From positions 1-64,000 of the forward strand of contig CAWCXF010000004.1 in the NCBI GenBank assembly GCA_963799455.1: a DNA stretch of 64,000 nucleotides, read 5' to 3'. The stretch's first letter is position 1; the number at the start of each line of letters is the position of its first letter. This stretch comes from CAWCXF01 sp963799455. Its GTDB lineage: Bacteria > Pseudomonadota > Alphaproteobacteria > Rhodobacterales > Rhodobacteraceae. The notes beneath the pieces are model-generated. The model made no database searches, was not told the DNA's origin, and saw nothing but the letters and a program-made list of their open reading frames with translations. Both the position numbers and the translations under genes were made by a program. This document shows, in pieces, positions 48,126-57,939 of this stretch.

Positions 48126-48638
48126 TCACGGCTGGAGCCGAACCCCTCGCGTGCGCGCATGATCCCGCTGGGGGGATGACCGCAGCGCGACAATCAGGAT
48201 GAGAGGGCGCCGTGTCGGCCCCTGCCGCCGGCGAGGGCGCCGGGTGATCGCGGTCGGCCGGGGTAGAACGGCGCTTTCTCCGTCGTGAGGAGCGCTCGAA
48301 CCCGGCCGCCACGTGACCGATCGCCACCCGGACCCCTCCGGGCCCCCGACGATCGGCGCGGGAGGGGCCGAGTCCCGGGTGCGGTCGCGCACCGGGTGCC
48401 CGGTCGCCTCGAGCGACGGCCCGTGGAGCGACTGCAGCCCCAGCGCCCGGAACTCCAGCACCGGGTCGAAGCCGGGCCGCCCGCCCTTCCAGCGCCGCCG
48501 CCCGCCCCGGGCGCGGGCCAGCACGGGGCGCGCGCGGGACACCGCGAAGCCCACCGTCGCGGCCAGCCTCTCCAGCGGATCGCCCTGCGCCGGGATCCCG
48601 GCCAGGCGCTCCTCCACCGACCAGCCCCCCCCCGCCAT
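48126..48638 (-). pseudogene. IS5-family transposase, N-terminal relic
   Basis: Minus strand. WSVEERLAGIPAQGDPLERL, then RRRWKGGRPGFDPVLEFRAL and LGLQSLHGPSLEATGHPV match the IS5-group start (ERLxxLxxxGDPLERLxxxV ... GGRPPFDPVLMFKxLxLQxLYxLSDExTEFQ). Similarity ends at about 48340 and the remaining frame has no transposase domain. Different subgroup from the intact IS at 43265. Confidence 0.7.
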
Positions 48639-48716
48639 CGCGCCCCTCCGCCGCCGCCCTCGCTGACAAGCGGATCATGTCCGCGACCGCCGCGCGAGGT
48701 TTCCAGAGGTGTTCGG

Positions 48717-49052
48717 ATGAGGCTCTTCATGACCCACCGTTCGACCGACACGGTCGCCTTGGCCGCGGCCAAGGCCAGGTTCAGCGCGGCCACGGGCTAT
48801 CGGATCGAGCAGAATCCCCGCTCACCCTCGACAAGGCGGGCGCCGCGCGGCCGGCGCCGGCCGGACCCGCTCGAGGGCCTCTTCCAAGAGGAGGTCGTGC
48901 CCATGCTCGAGGCCGCACCCGGGCTCAGGCCGGTGGCGACCTTCGAGGAGCTGGTGCGCCGCCACCCCGATCTCGGCCCCGGCGTCCGGCGCAAGCTCGA
49001 GCGGCGCATCCGCGCCTGGCGGGCGCTGCACGGGCCCGAGCCGTCGGCCTGA
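48717..49052 (+). pseudogene. IS21-family transposase IstA, N-terminal fragment
   Basis: 111 codons from MRLFMTHRSTDTVALAAAKA, ATGYRIEQ, RAPRGRRRPDPLEGLFQEEV to LEAAPGLRPVATFEELVRRH, VRRKLERRIRAWRALHG, then a premature stop. It matches the N-terminal half of IstA, but the integrase core and IstB are absent. It stops 33 bases before the zinc dehydrogenase gene, whose 3' end faces it. Confidence 0.8.
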
Positions 49053-49085
49053 TCCCGCCCTGGTTTCGGTGGGCGCGGCGCGTCT

Positions 49086-50081
49086 TCACGATGCGGAGGC
49101 CTGGATCTTCAGGCTGCCGCGTGGGGCCCGGCCTGCGAAGATCGTCGATACCTCCTCCAGGGCGAGCCGGTGCGACACGAGGCGCTCCAGGTCGGGGCCA
49201 TGGGCGTCCAGGGCTGCGAGCGCCTCGGGGATGTTGTGGTTGAGCGAATGCGTCCCGGCGAGGGTGAGCTGGCGGCGGAAGACCTCGAAGGGCGAGATCG
49301 CGATGCGCGCCTCCGACGGGCAGACGCCGAAGAAGAGCGCCTTGCCGCCGCTGGCGACGTGGTCGGTGAGCTTTCCCGCGACGGACGGCACGCCCGTCGC
49401 ATCGACGGCCAGATCGACGCCGTGGCGAAGCCGCTCCAGATCGGCCGAGCCGGCGGGATGGGCGGCGAGGCCGAAGTCGGCGGCCAGCTCAAGCCGCGTC
49501 TCGTCGATGTCGACCACCGCCACGTCGCGCACGCCCCGCCCCTTGAGGGCCAGGGCCATCAGCATCCCCATGGGTCCGGCGCCGAAGATCAGCGCGCTGT
49601 GCACCGAGGCGTCCATGACGGCGCCGACGCCGTTGAGCGCGCAGCCCATGGGCTCGGCGAGGGCGGCGACGTGGAAGGGCATGTCGCCGATGGGATGGAG
49701 CGCGCCCGTGCGCACCACGCTCAGCTCGGCGAAGCCCCCGTCCTGGGTGACGCCGTAGGCGCGCAGGGCCTCGCACAGATGCGCGTCGCCGCGCAGGCAG
49801 GCCCGGCACCGGCCGCATTCGAGGTTGGGGTCGACCGCGACGCGGGTGCCGGGCGGCGGGCCGTCGGTGTCGGGGCCGAGCTCGGCGACGATGCCGGCAT
49901 ACTCGTGGCCGGGGACGACCGGGAAGGCGCCGGTGCCGTAGTTGGCGGCGAGCACCTCGAGGTCGGTATGGCAGATGCCGCTGGCGCGGACCTCGATCAG
50001 GGCTTCTCCGGGGCCCAGGCGCGGGTCGGGACGGTCGGTGAAGGCGACCTGCCCCTTGGCGGGAAAGACGATGGCCTTCAT
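49086..50081 (-). CDS. zinc-dependent medium-chain alcohol/polyol dehydrogenase
   Basis: 331 residues. Catalytic zinc site in ASGICHTDLEV and VPGHEYAGIV; structural-zinc cysteines in NLECGRCRACLRGDAHLC; NAD Rossmann motif FGAGPMGMLMALAL with an acidic VVDID specifying NAD. End of the polyol operon; its start overlaps mtlK by four bases. By context it oxidises a sugar alcohol such as a hexitol or pentitol to the ketose. An arabinitol, galactitol or xylitol role fits equally well. Confidence 0.85.
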   Translation of the reverse strand: MKAIVFPAKGQVAFTDRPDPRLGPGEALIEVRASGICHTDLEVLAANYGTGAFPVVPGHEYAGIVAELGPDTDGPPPGTRVAVDPNLECGRCRACLRGDAHLCEALRAYGVTQDGGFAELSVVRTGALHPIGDMPFHVAALAEPMGCALNGVGAVMDASVHSALIFGAGPMGMLMALALKGRGVRDVAVVDIDETRLELAADFGLAAHPAGSADLERLRHGVDLAVDATGVPSVAGKLTDHVASGGKALFFGVCPSEARIAISPFEVFRRQLTLAGTHSLNHNIPEALAALDAHGPDLERLVSHRLALEEVSTIFAGRAPRGSLKIQASAS

Positions 50082-51565
50082 GTCGATGTCCTCTCTTCGT
50101 AGCGCTTCAGTGCGGCCTCGGTCCCGTCTCGCCAGATCACCGTCAGCCATCTCCCGAAGGCCTCGGCGAAGCGCTCGGCCCCGGCGAGGTCGCCGTAGAG
50201 CTGCTCCTGCTCCAGCCAGGCCATGGGGCGATCCCTGGCGGCCCTGGCGGCGGCGTTCAGCGCGTCCCACATCGGATCGTTGGGCGCGATGGCGCTGCCG
50301 TCCTCGCGCGTGCCCTCGCACATGCGCGCCCAGAGCGCCTCGACGAGGGCGAGACCCTCGACCGGGGTGCCGGCGGCCAGCGCGTCGCGGATCACGGGAT
50401 GCAGGAAGCCCGTGTGCCGAGAGGAGCCGTCGAAGGCCACGCGCCGCACCGTGTCCACGATGCGCGGGTTGGAGAAGCGCCGCTCGATCAGATCGACGTA
50501 GGCCGCGGGCGCCATGCCGGGCACGGGGGCGACATGGGGGACGATCTCCTCCATCTCGACCTTGCGGAAGAGGGCGGCGATGGCGGGATGCCCCATGCAG
50601 CCCGAGATGGTCTCGACCGACAGCATCTCGCCGGGGTTGGCGATCACCTGATGGCCCGCGTTGAGGATGCGGATCTTCATCGCCTCAAAGGCGTGCACGT
50701 CGTCCGAGAAGGTCGCGCCCACCTCGTCCCAGTCCGGGCGGCCGGCGCAGAACGCGTCCTCGATCACCCATTGGCGGAAGTCCTCGTGGGTGACGGGGGC
50801 GGCGTCCTCGATGCCGATCTCGCGCACGAGGGCCAGCTCGGCCGGGCCGGTGGCGGGCGCGATGGAATCGACCATCGAATCGGGGAAGGTGGCGTGGGCG
50901 TCGATCCAGGCCGCCAGATCCGGGTCCGAGAGCCGCGCGAGCGAGACGACCGTCCGCCGCAGGACGTCGCCGTTGCCCTGGAGGTTGTCGCAGGACTGGC
51001 AGGTGAAGGGGCCGTGGCCCGCGTCGCGCCGGAGCCGAAGCGCCTCGATCATGGCGCCGAAGGCGGTGCGCGGGACGGCCGGGTTCGCGGCGTCGTGGAC
51101 GATGTCCGGGTGATCGACGTCGAAGCCGAGGCTGGCCGGATCGACGTAGTAGCCGCCCTCGGTGACGGTCAGCGAGACGATGCGGATGTCGGGCTCGGCC
51201 ATGCGGGCGATCAGCGGGCCGTTGCCCTCGGCCACCGGGACGAAGTCGATCATCGAGCCGATCACCTCGGCCGAGACGCCCTCGGGCGACAGCTCGATCA
51301 GGGTCGTGAGGCAATCCTGCGCGGCGAGCCTGTCGCGCATCGAAGCGTCCGGCGCGCGCACGCCGGCGCCGACGATGGCCCAGTCATGGGCGCGGCCCAT
51401 CTGCATGAGACGGTGCAGGTACCAGGCCTGATGGGCACGGTGGAAGTTGCCCAGCCCGATGTGGACGATCCCGGCCGAAAGCCGCCCGCGGTCGTAGGTC
51501 GGGACCGAGACCGCGCCGGGAAGGTCGCCCAGCGTCGCGTTCGACAGGCGGGTCAGCTCATCCAC
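50078..51565 (-). CDS. mtlK: mannitol 2-dehydrogenase family (polyol dehydrogenase, mtlK-like)
   Basis: 495 residues of the long-chain secondary alcohol dehydrogenase family: GIVHIGLGNFHRAHQAWYLH (NAD site), SCDNLQGNGDVLRRTVVSLA, APVTHEDFRQWVIEDAFCAG, the catalytic AFEAMKIRILNAGHQVIANP, and CMGHPAIAALFRK. Oxidises D-mannitol or D-arabinitol to the ketose. GTG at 51565 lies inside the last codons of the SDR gene (13-bp overlap). Stop overlaps the zinc dehydrogenase start. A decayed second copy of this family lies in the mobile island nearby. Confidence 0.9.
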   Translation of the reverse strand: MDELTRLSNATLGDLPGAVSVPTYDRGRLSAGIVHIGLGNFHRAHQAWYLHRLMQMGRAHDWAIVGAGVRAPDASMRDRLAAQDCLTTLIELSPEGVSAEVIGSMIDFVPVAEGNGPLIARMAEPDIRIVSLTVTEGGYYVDPASLGFDVDHPDIVHDAANPAVPRTAFGAMIEALRLRRDAGHGPFTCQSCDNLQGNGDVLRRTVVSLARLSDPDLAAWIDAHATFPDSMVDSIAPATGPAELALVREIGIEDAAPVTHEDFRQWVIEDAFCAGRPDWDEVGATFSDDVHAFEAMKIRILNAGHQVIANPGEMLSVETISGCMGHPAIAALFRKVEMEEIVPHVAPVPGMAPAAYVDLIERRFSNPRIVDTVRRVAFDGSSRHTGFLHPVIRDALAAGTPVEGLALVEALWARMCEGTREDGSAIAPNDPMWDALNAAARAARDRPMAWLEQEQLYGDLAGAERFAEAFGRWLTVIWRDGTEAALKRYEERTST

Positions 51566-52320
51566 TGGCCGCCGTCCACGTTGTAGCACTGCGAGACGAC
51601 GTAGTCGCTGTCGGACGAGGCGAGGAAGACCGCCATGGGCGCCGAGATCCGCGGGCACCGCGAAGCGGCCCGCGGGCACGCCGGCCTCGACCTCGGCCCG
51701 CTTCTGGCCGACCGGGCGCCCCTCCAGCTTGGCGAACATGGCGTCGACGTGCTCCCAATGCGCGCCGTCGACGACGCCGGGCGCGATGGCGTTCACGTTG
51801 ATCCCGTGGCGGATCAGGTCGAGCCCGGCCGACTGGGTCATCGAGATGACGGCGGCCTTGGTGGAGCAGTAGACCAGGACCAGCGGCTCGCCCCTGCGGC
51901 CGGCCTGGCTGGCCATGTTGATGATCTTGCCGCCGTGTCCTTGCGCGATCATCCGGCGGGCGGCGGCCTGCATGGTGAAGAGCGTGCCGGCCACGTTCAC
52001 CGCGTAGAGCCGCTCGTAGGAGGCGCGCGTGATGTCCACGGTCTCGGCCGCGTCGAAGAGGGCGGCGTTGTTGACGAGGATGTCGAGCTTGCCCGCGCGC
52101 TCCACCACCGCCCCCAGGCCCGCGTCGATGCTCCCCTGATCGCTCACGTCGATCCGCACCGGATGGGCCGCGCCCCCCAGCTCGGCGGCGGTCGCCTCGG
52201 CCGCCGCCAAGTCGATGTCGCCTATGGCCACCGTCGCGCCCTCGGCCAGGTAGGCCTCGGCGAAGCCCCGTCCGATGCCGCGCGCGGCGCCGGTGATGAG
52301 GGCGGACCTGCCCGAGAGCC

Positions 52321-52324
<4 letters not shown>
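51553..52324 (-). pseudogene. smoS: SDR sorbitol/galactitol dehydrogenase (smoS-like), +1 frameshift
   Basis: About 256 residues after removal of one base near 51645. SDR marks: ALITGAARGIGRGFAEAYLA (NAD), LDILVNNAAL, the catalytic Ser-Tyr-Lys region MASQAGRRGEPLVLVYCSTK, and GINVNAIAPGVVDG. The frame breaks after GRFAVPAD, where the neighbouring frame gives MAVFLASSDSDYVVSQCYNV and DGGQWMS, the family C-terminus. Rhodobacter SmoS oxidises D-glucitol to fructose and also galactitol to tagatose. Four-base overlap with smoK. Probably functional if the slip is a sequence error. Confidence 0.82.
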
Positions 52325-53325
<1,001 letters not shown>

Positions 53326-53339
53326 GATCGGTCTCCTTG

Positions 53340-53459
53340 CTGGGCGGCTCTGGGCTGGGCGGCTCTGGGCTGGGCGGTCCGGGGCTGGGCGGTCCGGGGC
53401 TGGGCGGTCCGGGGCTGGGCGGTCCGGGGCTGGGCGACCCGGGGCTGGGCGGTCCGGAT
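53340..53459. repeat. 15-bp tandem repeat, 8 copies, abutting the smoG stop codon
   Basis: CTGGGCGGTCCGGGG in eight perfectly phased units; the first two carry CTCT for TCCG, one has ACCC. It fills the whole smoG-smoK gap, from the smoG stop codon to about 14 bases before the smoK start codon's ribosome site. Confidence 0.88.
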
Positions 53460-54289
53460 CACTTCACGGCGCCGAAGGTGAGCCCGCGCACGAGCTGCTT
53501 CTGGCTGAACCATCCCATGACGAGGATGGGCGCGATCGCCAGCATCGAGGCGGCCGAGAGCTTGGCGTAGAACAGGCCCTCGGGCGCCGAGAAGCTGGCG
53601 ATGAAGGCCGTCAGCGGTGCGGCGTTCACGGTGGTCAGCAGGATGGTCCAGAACGCCTCGTTCCACGCCAGGATGATGTTGAGCAGGATCGTCGAGGCGA
53701 TGCCCGGCACAGCCATGGGCGTCAGGACGTAGAGGATCTCCGAGCGCAAGCTGGCGCCGTCCATGCGGGCGGCCTCGAGGATCTCGCCGGGGATCTCGCG
53801 GAAGTAAGTGTAGAGCATCCAGACGATGATCGGCAGGTTGATCAGCATCAGGACCACGATCAGCAGGATGCGGCTGTCCATCACGTCGAGCCACTTGGCC
53901 AGGAGCACCAGCGGATAGAGCACGCCCACCGCGGGCAGCATCTTGGTCGAGAGCATCCACAGCAGCACGTCCTTGGTGCGCCGGCCCGGAACGAAGGCCA
54001 TCGCCCAAGCCGCGGGCACGGCGATCACGATCCCCAGCAGCGTCGATCCGACCGCGATGACGATCGAGTTCATCAGCGCGAGGGGGTAGTTCGAGCGCTC
54101 CTGCACGGCGGCGTAGTTCTCGGTCGTCCAGTCGAAGAGGAACCAGACGGGCGGGTCCGCGATCGCCGTGGCCTCGGTCTTGAAGGACGTGAGGAACGTC
54201 CAGAGGATCGGGAAGAACATCATGAGGCCGAAGGCCCAGGCGAGGGCCGTCCACATGACCTTCTTCTGCGTCGAGGCGGCGCGTGCCAT
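53459..54289 (-). CDS. smoG: hexitol ABC transporter permease
   Basis: 276 residues, six predicted helices. N-terminal VMWTALAWAFGLMMFFPILW; EAA-type loop EILEAARMDGASLRSEILY near residue 175. Ends FGAVK. 12-bp gap to smoF. Its 3' end adjoins the 15-bp tandem array that separates it from the ATPase gene. Confidence 0.9.
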   Translation of the reverse strand: MARAASTQKKVMWTALAWAFGLMMFFPILWTFLTSFKTEATAIADPPVWFLFDWTTENYAAVQERSNYPLALMNSIVIAVGSTLLGIVIAVPAAWAMAFVPGRRTKDVLLWMLSTKMLPAVGVLYPLVLLAKWLDVMDSRILLIVVLMLINLPIIVWMLYTYFREIPGEILEAARMDGASLRSEILYVLTPMAVPGIASTILLNIILAWNEAFWTILLTTVNAAPLTAFIASFSAPEGLFYAKLSAASMLAIAPILVMGWFSQKQLVRGLTFGAVK

Positions 54290-54301
54290 GTCAGTCCCTC
54301 C

Positions 54302-55165
54302 TCAGTCGAGGTTCTTGCCGACGATCCGCATCAGGAAGATCGCGATGACGTTGGCGAGGATGACGGCGATGATCCCCCCCGCGGAGCCCAGGCCGACGTT
54401 CTGGCTCTCGAGTACGCGCTGATAGACGAGATAGGTCAGCGTGCGCGTGCCGAAGGCGCCGTTCGTGGTCACGAAGATCTCGGCGAAGATCGACAGCAGG
54501 AAGATCGTCTGGATCAGGATCACGACGGTGATCGCGCGTGACAGATGCGGCAGGATGATGAACCGGAAGCGCGAGAGCGCCGGCGCCCCGTCCATCTCGG
54601 CCGCCTCCAGCTGCTCGCTGTCGAGCGACTGGACGGCCGTGAGCAGGATCAGGGTCGCGAAGGGCAGCCACTGCCAGGCGACGATGACGATGATCGAGAA
54701 GAGCGGCGCCTGGCTGAGGAAGTCGTAGGGCTGCATTCCCATGCCCTTGTAGAGGTACGAGAAGAGGCCGTTGTCGACGTTGAAGAACATGTTCTTCCAC
54801 ACCAGCGCCGAGACGGTCGGCATCACGAAGAAGGGCGCGATGACGAGGATGCGCACGATGCCCTGCCCGAAGATCGGCTGATCGAGCAGGAGCGCCATGA
54901 GGACGCCGCCGACGATGGTGATCGCGAGGATGCCGCCCACCATCTGCAGCGTCGTGACGACCGAGTTCGCGAAGGCCGACGAGGTCACGAAGCGCGCGTA
55001 GTTCTCGAAGCCGATCCACGCGTCGAACGTGCCGCGCAGGGGCCGGTAGTCGGCGAAGGAGAAGTAGAGCGTCATGCCCAGCGGCACGAGCATCCAGACC
55101 AGGAGGACGAAGACGGCCGGGGCGATCATGACGCGGGCGGCCGACTTGGAATGCGCTGTCGCCAT
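54302..55165 (-). CDS. smoF: hexitol ABC transporter permease
   Basis: 287 residues, six helices starting ARVMIAPAVFVLLVWMLVPL. EAA-type loop EAAEMDGAPALSRFRFIILP. ATG 55165 has AGGTGG five bases upstream and is preferred over the GTG three codons earlier. Partner of SmoG; together they form the channel for the SmoE-bound polyol. Confidence 0.9.
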   Translation of the reverse strand: MATAHSKSAARVMIAPAVFVLLVWMLVPLGMTLYFSFADYRPLRGTFDAWIGFENYARFVTSSAFANSVVTTLQMVGGILAITIVGGVLMALLLDQPIFGQGIVRILVIAPFFVMPTVSALVWKNMFFNVDNGLFSYLYKGMGMQPYDFLSQAPLFSIIVIVAWQWLPFATLILLTAVQSLDSEQLEAAEMDGAPALSRFRFIILPHLSRAITVVILIQTIFLLSIFAEIFVTTNGAFGTRTLTYLVYQRVLESQNVGLGSAGGIIAVILANVIAIFLMRIVGKNLD

Positions 55166-55292
55166 GGGGGCCACCTGACTTGGGGATCGGTCCGGATGTC
55201 ACGGAAGCCATCCGGGGGAGGGCTTGCGGAACGTCCGGGACGGGGGGGTGCCGGGCGGCGCGAGGACGCGCCGCCCGGCCGTGACGCCGAGG
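55166..55292. other. smoE-smoF spacer
   Basis: 127 bases with a C/G-rich inverted stretch around 55232-55275 (GGGGGGTGCCGGGCGGCGCG with CGCGCCGCCCGG nearby) able to form a hairpin: GGGCGGCGCG pairs with CGCGCCGCCC. Such processing or attenuation hairpins are usual after binding-protein genes and help give SmoE in excess. Confidence 0.5.
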
Positions 55293-56603
55293 CTAGTAGC
55301 CCGCGGCCTCCATCTCGTCGACCGTCAGCTCCTGCGAGGCTTCGAGCGCCTCCTCGCCGGACTTCTGGCCGGCCAGGGCCGAGGCGATCTGCTGGCCCAC
55401 CTGGGTGCCGATGCCGGCGAACTCGGGGATCGCGACGAACTGGATGCCCGTGTAGGGGACCGGGTCGACTGTGGGCGCGGTCGGATCGGCGGCGCCCATC
55501 GATTCCAGCGTCATCGCCGCGAAGGGCGCCGCCTCGAGATAGTTCTCGTTCTCGTAGAGCGAGGTGCGCGTGCCCGGGGGGACGGAGACCCAGCCCTCGT
55601 TCTCGGCGACGAGGGCGGAGTAGTCCGGGCCGGTCGCCCAGTTGATGAACGTCTTGGCCGCCTCCTGGTTGTCCGAGGAGGTCGGGATCGCGAGCGACCA
55701 GGCCCAGAGCCAGTTGCCGCGCTTGCCCAGGCCCGTGTCGGGCGCCAGGGCGAAGCCGACCTGATCGGCGACGGTGGAGTCCTCGTTGACCACGAACTGG
55801 CCCGCGGAGGTCGCGTCGATCCAGATGCCGCACTTGCCCTGCTGGAACAGCGTCAGGTTCTCGTTGAACCCGTTGTTGGCGGCGCCGGCGGGACCGGACT
55901 CCTCCATCATGCCGAGGTAGAAGTCGACCGTCTCGGCCCAGGCGTCGCTGTCGAGCTGGGCCTGCCAGTCCTCGTCGAACCAGCGCGCGCCGAAGGAGTT
56001 CGCCATGGCCGTCAGCAGGGCCATGTTCTCGCCCCAGCCGGCCTTGCCGCGCAGGCAGATGCCGTTGATCTCGTCATCGCGGTCGGTCATCGCGGCCGCG
56101 GCCTCGCGGATGAACTCCCAGGTCGGCGCCTCCGGCATCTCGAGGCCGGCCTGCTCCATGAGATCCTTGCGGTACATGGTGAAGGAGCTCTCGCCGTAGA
56201 AGGGCGCGGCGTAGAGCTCGCCATCGACCGACAGGCCGCTGCGGATGGCGGGCAGCAGGTCGTCCACCTGATAGTCCTCGGGCAGGTCGTCGAGCGAGAC
56301 GAGCCAGCCATTCTCGCCCCAGATCGGAACCTCGTAGGTGCCGATGGTCAGGATGTCGTAGGCGCCGCCGCCGGTGGAGATGTCCGTGGTGACGTTCTGG
56401 CGCAGGACGTTCTCCTCGAGCGTCACCCACTCGACGTCGATGTCGGGGTTCTGCTCCTCGAAGTTCTCGGTCAGCGCCTGCATCCGGACCATGTCGCCGT
56501 TGTTCACGGTGGCGATCGTGATCGTGGTGTCGGCCTGGGCGAAGGCTGAGCCGGCCATCACGGAAAGGGCCGTCGCCCCGAAGAGAGCGCGCTTGAGTGT
56601 CAT
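55293..56603 (-). CDS. smoE: hexitol ABC transporter substrate-binding protein
   Basis: 436 residues, periplasmic. Signal peptide MTLKRALFGATALSVMAGSA, FAQA cleavage. Family-1 binding-protein blocks: DTTITIATVNNGDMVRMQAL, YAAPFYGESSFTMYRKDLME, and GKCGIWIDATSAGQF. Binds the incoming sugar alcohol and passes it to SmoF/SmoG. GGGAGG precedes the ATG. First gene of the operon, behind the promoter at 56646-56674 and operator at 56682. Confidence 0.92.
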   Translation of the reverse strand: MTLKRALFGATALSVMAGSAFAQADTTITIATVNNGDMVRMQALTENFEEQNPDIDVEWVTLEENVLRQNVTTDISTGGGAYDILTIGTYEVPIWGENGWLVSLDDLPEDYQVDDLLPAIRSGLSVDGELYAAPFYGESSFTMYRKDLMEQAGLEMPEAPTWEFIREAAAAMTDRDDEINGICLRGKAGWGENMALLTAMANSFGARWFDEDWQAQLDSDAWAETVDFYLGMMEESGPAGAANNGFNENLTLFQQGKCGIWIDATSAGQFVVNEDSTVADQVGFALAPDTGLGKRGNWLWAWSLAIPTSSDNQEAAKTFINWATGPDYSALVAENEGWVSVPPGTRTSLYENENYLEAAPFAAMTLESMGAADPTAPTVDPVPYTGIQFVAIPEFAGIGTQVGQQIASALAGQKSGEEALEASQELTVDEMEAAGY

Positions 56604-56645
56604 CGGTGTCCTCCCTGGACGTGTCGACTTGCCTTTTGTGCATAC

Positions 56646-56674
56646 CGTATCGACCGACACGTCATGCCTGTCAA
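56646..56674 (-). promoter_or_regulatory. promoter of the smo operon
   Basis: On the minus strand TTGACA (56674-56669), 17 bases, then GATACG (56651-56646) about 40 bases before smoE. The -35 is a consensus match. It lies directly beside the operator. Confidence 0.6.
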
Positions 56675-56681
56675 CAGATTT

Positions 56682-56695
56682 TTTACCCGCGTAAA
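56682..56695. promoter_or_regulatory. putative LacI-family operator
   Basis: Palindrome TTTACCCGCGTAAA, an AT-containing symmetric site, eight bases upstream of the -35 box. The LacI-type regulator gene ends 18 bases away, so it is the likely target site. Confidence 0.6.
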
Positions 56696-56713
56696 CATCG
56701 ACAGGGCCGCAGA

Positions 56714-57745
56714 TCAGGCCGAGGCGCGCATCACCAGCGTGCCGGGGAAAAGGGTCTCCGTGCGCTCGAGGGCCCGTCCGCCGGCCTCGATCACTCCGAA
56801 GAGCGCCTCGACGCTGCGGTCCGAGATCGCCTCGTAGTCCTGCGCCACCGTGGTGAGGGGCGGGCATGTGAAGCGGGAGAAGGGGTGGTCGTCGTGGCCG
56901 GCGACGCGCATCGCGCAGCCCGGCCCCCGGCCCACGCGAAGCCCCTTCTCGTAGGCCGCGGCCAGCAGGCCGATGGCGAGGCGGTCGTTCGAGCACAGCA
57001 CGGTGCCGGTCGCGAAGGCGCGCCCCTCGATGGCGCGGATGCCCTCGCGGTGGCCCACCTCCTCGAACCCCCAGCCCTCGCCCTCCACATGGACCACGCG
57101 CGGCGGGTGCCCGAGGCGCGTCATCGCCTCGGCGTAGGCCCGCCGGCGCTTGTTCGCGTTGGGGTTCACGGGGGGCATCTCGAAGAAGCAGGGCGGCTCG
57201 CCCGTCCGGCACAGATACTCCACCATCAGGGGGATGGACTGGAAGTTGTCCGACCCCACGAACGCCTCGCCGAGGCCCTCGACGTTCGCGTCGAAGAGCA
57301 CCGTCGGCACGTCCTCGCAGAAGCTCTCCAGCGCGTCGCGGTCCGAGCCGCGCCCGAGCGGCGCCAGAAGGACGCCGGCCGGCTTGAGCGCCCGCAGGGA
57401 GCGCAGGATGTCGGTCTCCAGGGCGGGTCGGCCGTGGGAGCTGAAGAGCAGCGGGGAGAAGCCCGCGTCGATGCAGCGTCGCTCGATGTTGCGGGCCATC
57501 TCGGCGAAGAACGGGTCCGCCAGGTAGGGGACGACGATCCCGATGGTCTTCGTCAGGCGGCGGTTCTGGTTGATGGCGTAGACGTTGGGGCTGTAGTCGT
57601 AGGTCTCCAGCGCCTTCTCGATCTTCGCGCGCGTCGACTTCCGCACGCTGCCCGGATCGTGGAAGTACTTGGACACGGTCGGGCGGGAGGTGCCGCTGAC
57701 ACGTGCCAAAGCCTCCATGTTCGGTATCTTCTCCAGGGCCACCAC
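56714..57745 (-). CDS. LacI-family transcriptional regulator of polyol genes
   Basis: 343 residues. N-terminal helix-turn-helix MEALARVSGTSRPTVSKYFH and hinge RAKIEKALETYDYSPNVYA, followed by a periplasmic-binding-protein-like effector domain (IGIVVPYLADPFFAEMARNI ... VLCSNDRLAIGLLAA). It lies upstream of smoE in the same direction. I use GTG 57745 (AAGG box before it and family-type start); a TTG at 57790 would add 15 residues. Predicted to bind the operator at 56682 and respond to a polyol or sugar phosphate. Confidence 0.87.
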   Translation of the reverse strand: MVALEKIPNMEALARVSGTSRPTVSKYFHDPGSVRKSTRAKIEKALETYDYSPNVYAINQNRRLTKTIGIVVPYLADPFFAEMARNIERRCIDAGFSPLLFSSHGRPALETDILRSLRALKPAGVLLAPLGRGSDRDALESFCEDVPTVLFDANVEGLGEAFVGSDNFQSIPLMVEYLCRTGEPPCFFEMPPVNPNANKRRRAYAEAMTRLGHPPRVVHVEGEGWGFEEVGHREGIRAIEGRAFATGTVLCSNDRLAIGLLAAAYEKGLRVGRGPGCAMRVAGHDDHPFSRFTCPPLTTVAQDYEAISDRSVEALFGVIEAGGRALERTETLFPGTLVMRASA

Positions 57746-57939
57746 ATGCCTTTCGAAGTCTGGGAAGGGCTCCTCGCACTCTCCGTCCAATGCCCGCGCG
57801 GCCGCTTGAATGATTGCACGGGAACAGATGAAGCTTGACGATAGACAAGTTTGGTGGGAGCGGTCAAGCCGAGCGCCCGGCGCGGCGGCGGTGGCCCCGG
57901 CGCGCCGGCGAAGGGGGCCGATGGCATGAAGAAGATGGC
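57746..57939. promoter_or_regulatory. divergent region, LacI gene / sugar kinase gene
   Basis: 194 bases. The centre (57807-57852) is AT-richer, with TTGACG at 57835 on the plus strand. It must carry the kinase promoter and the regulator promoter. A 15-bp duplication ATGGCATGAAGAAG at 57921 and 57936 places two ATG choices before the kinase. Confidence 0.4.

Noticed and set aside
53340..53459. Possible CRISPR or binding-site array
   Set aside because: Plain 15-bp head-to-tail tandem repeat without spacers.
57746..57790. Longer LacI regulator starting at the TTG at 57790
   Set aside because: The added residues do not match the family start; GTG 57745 has a better ribosome site and gives the usual N-terminus.
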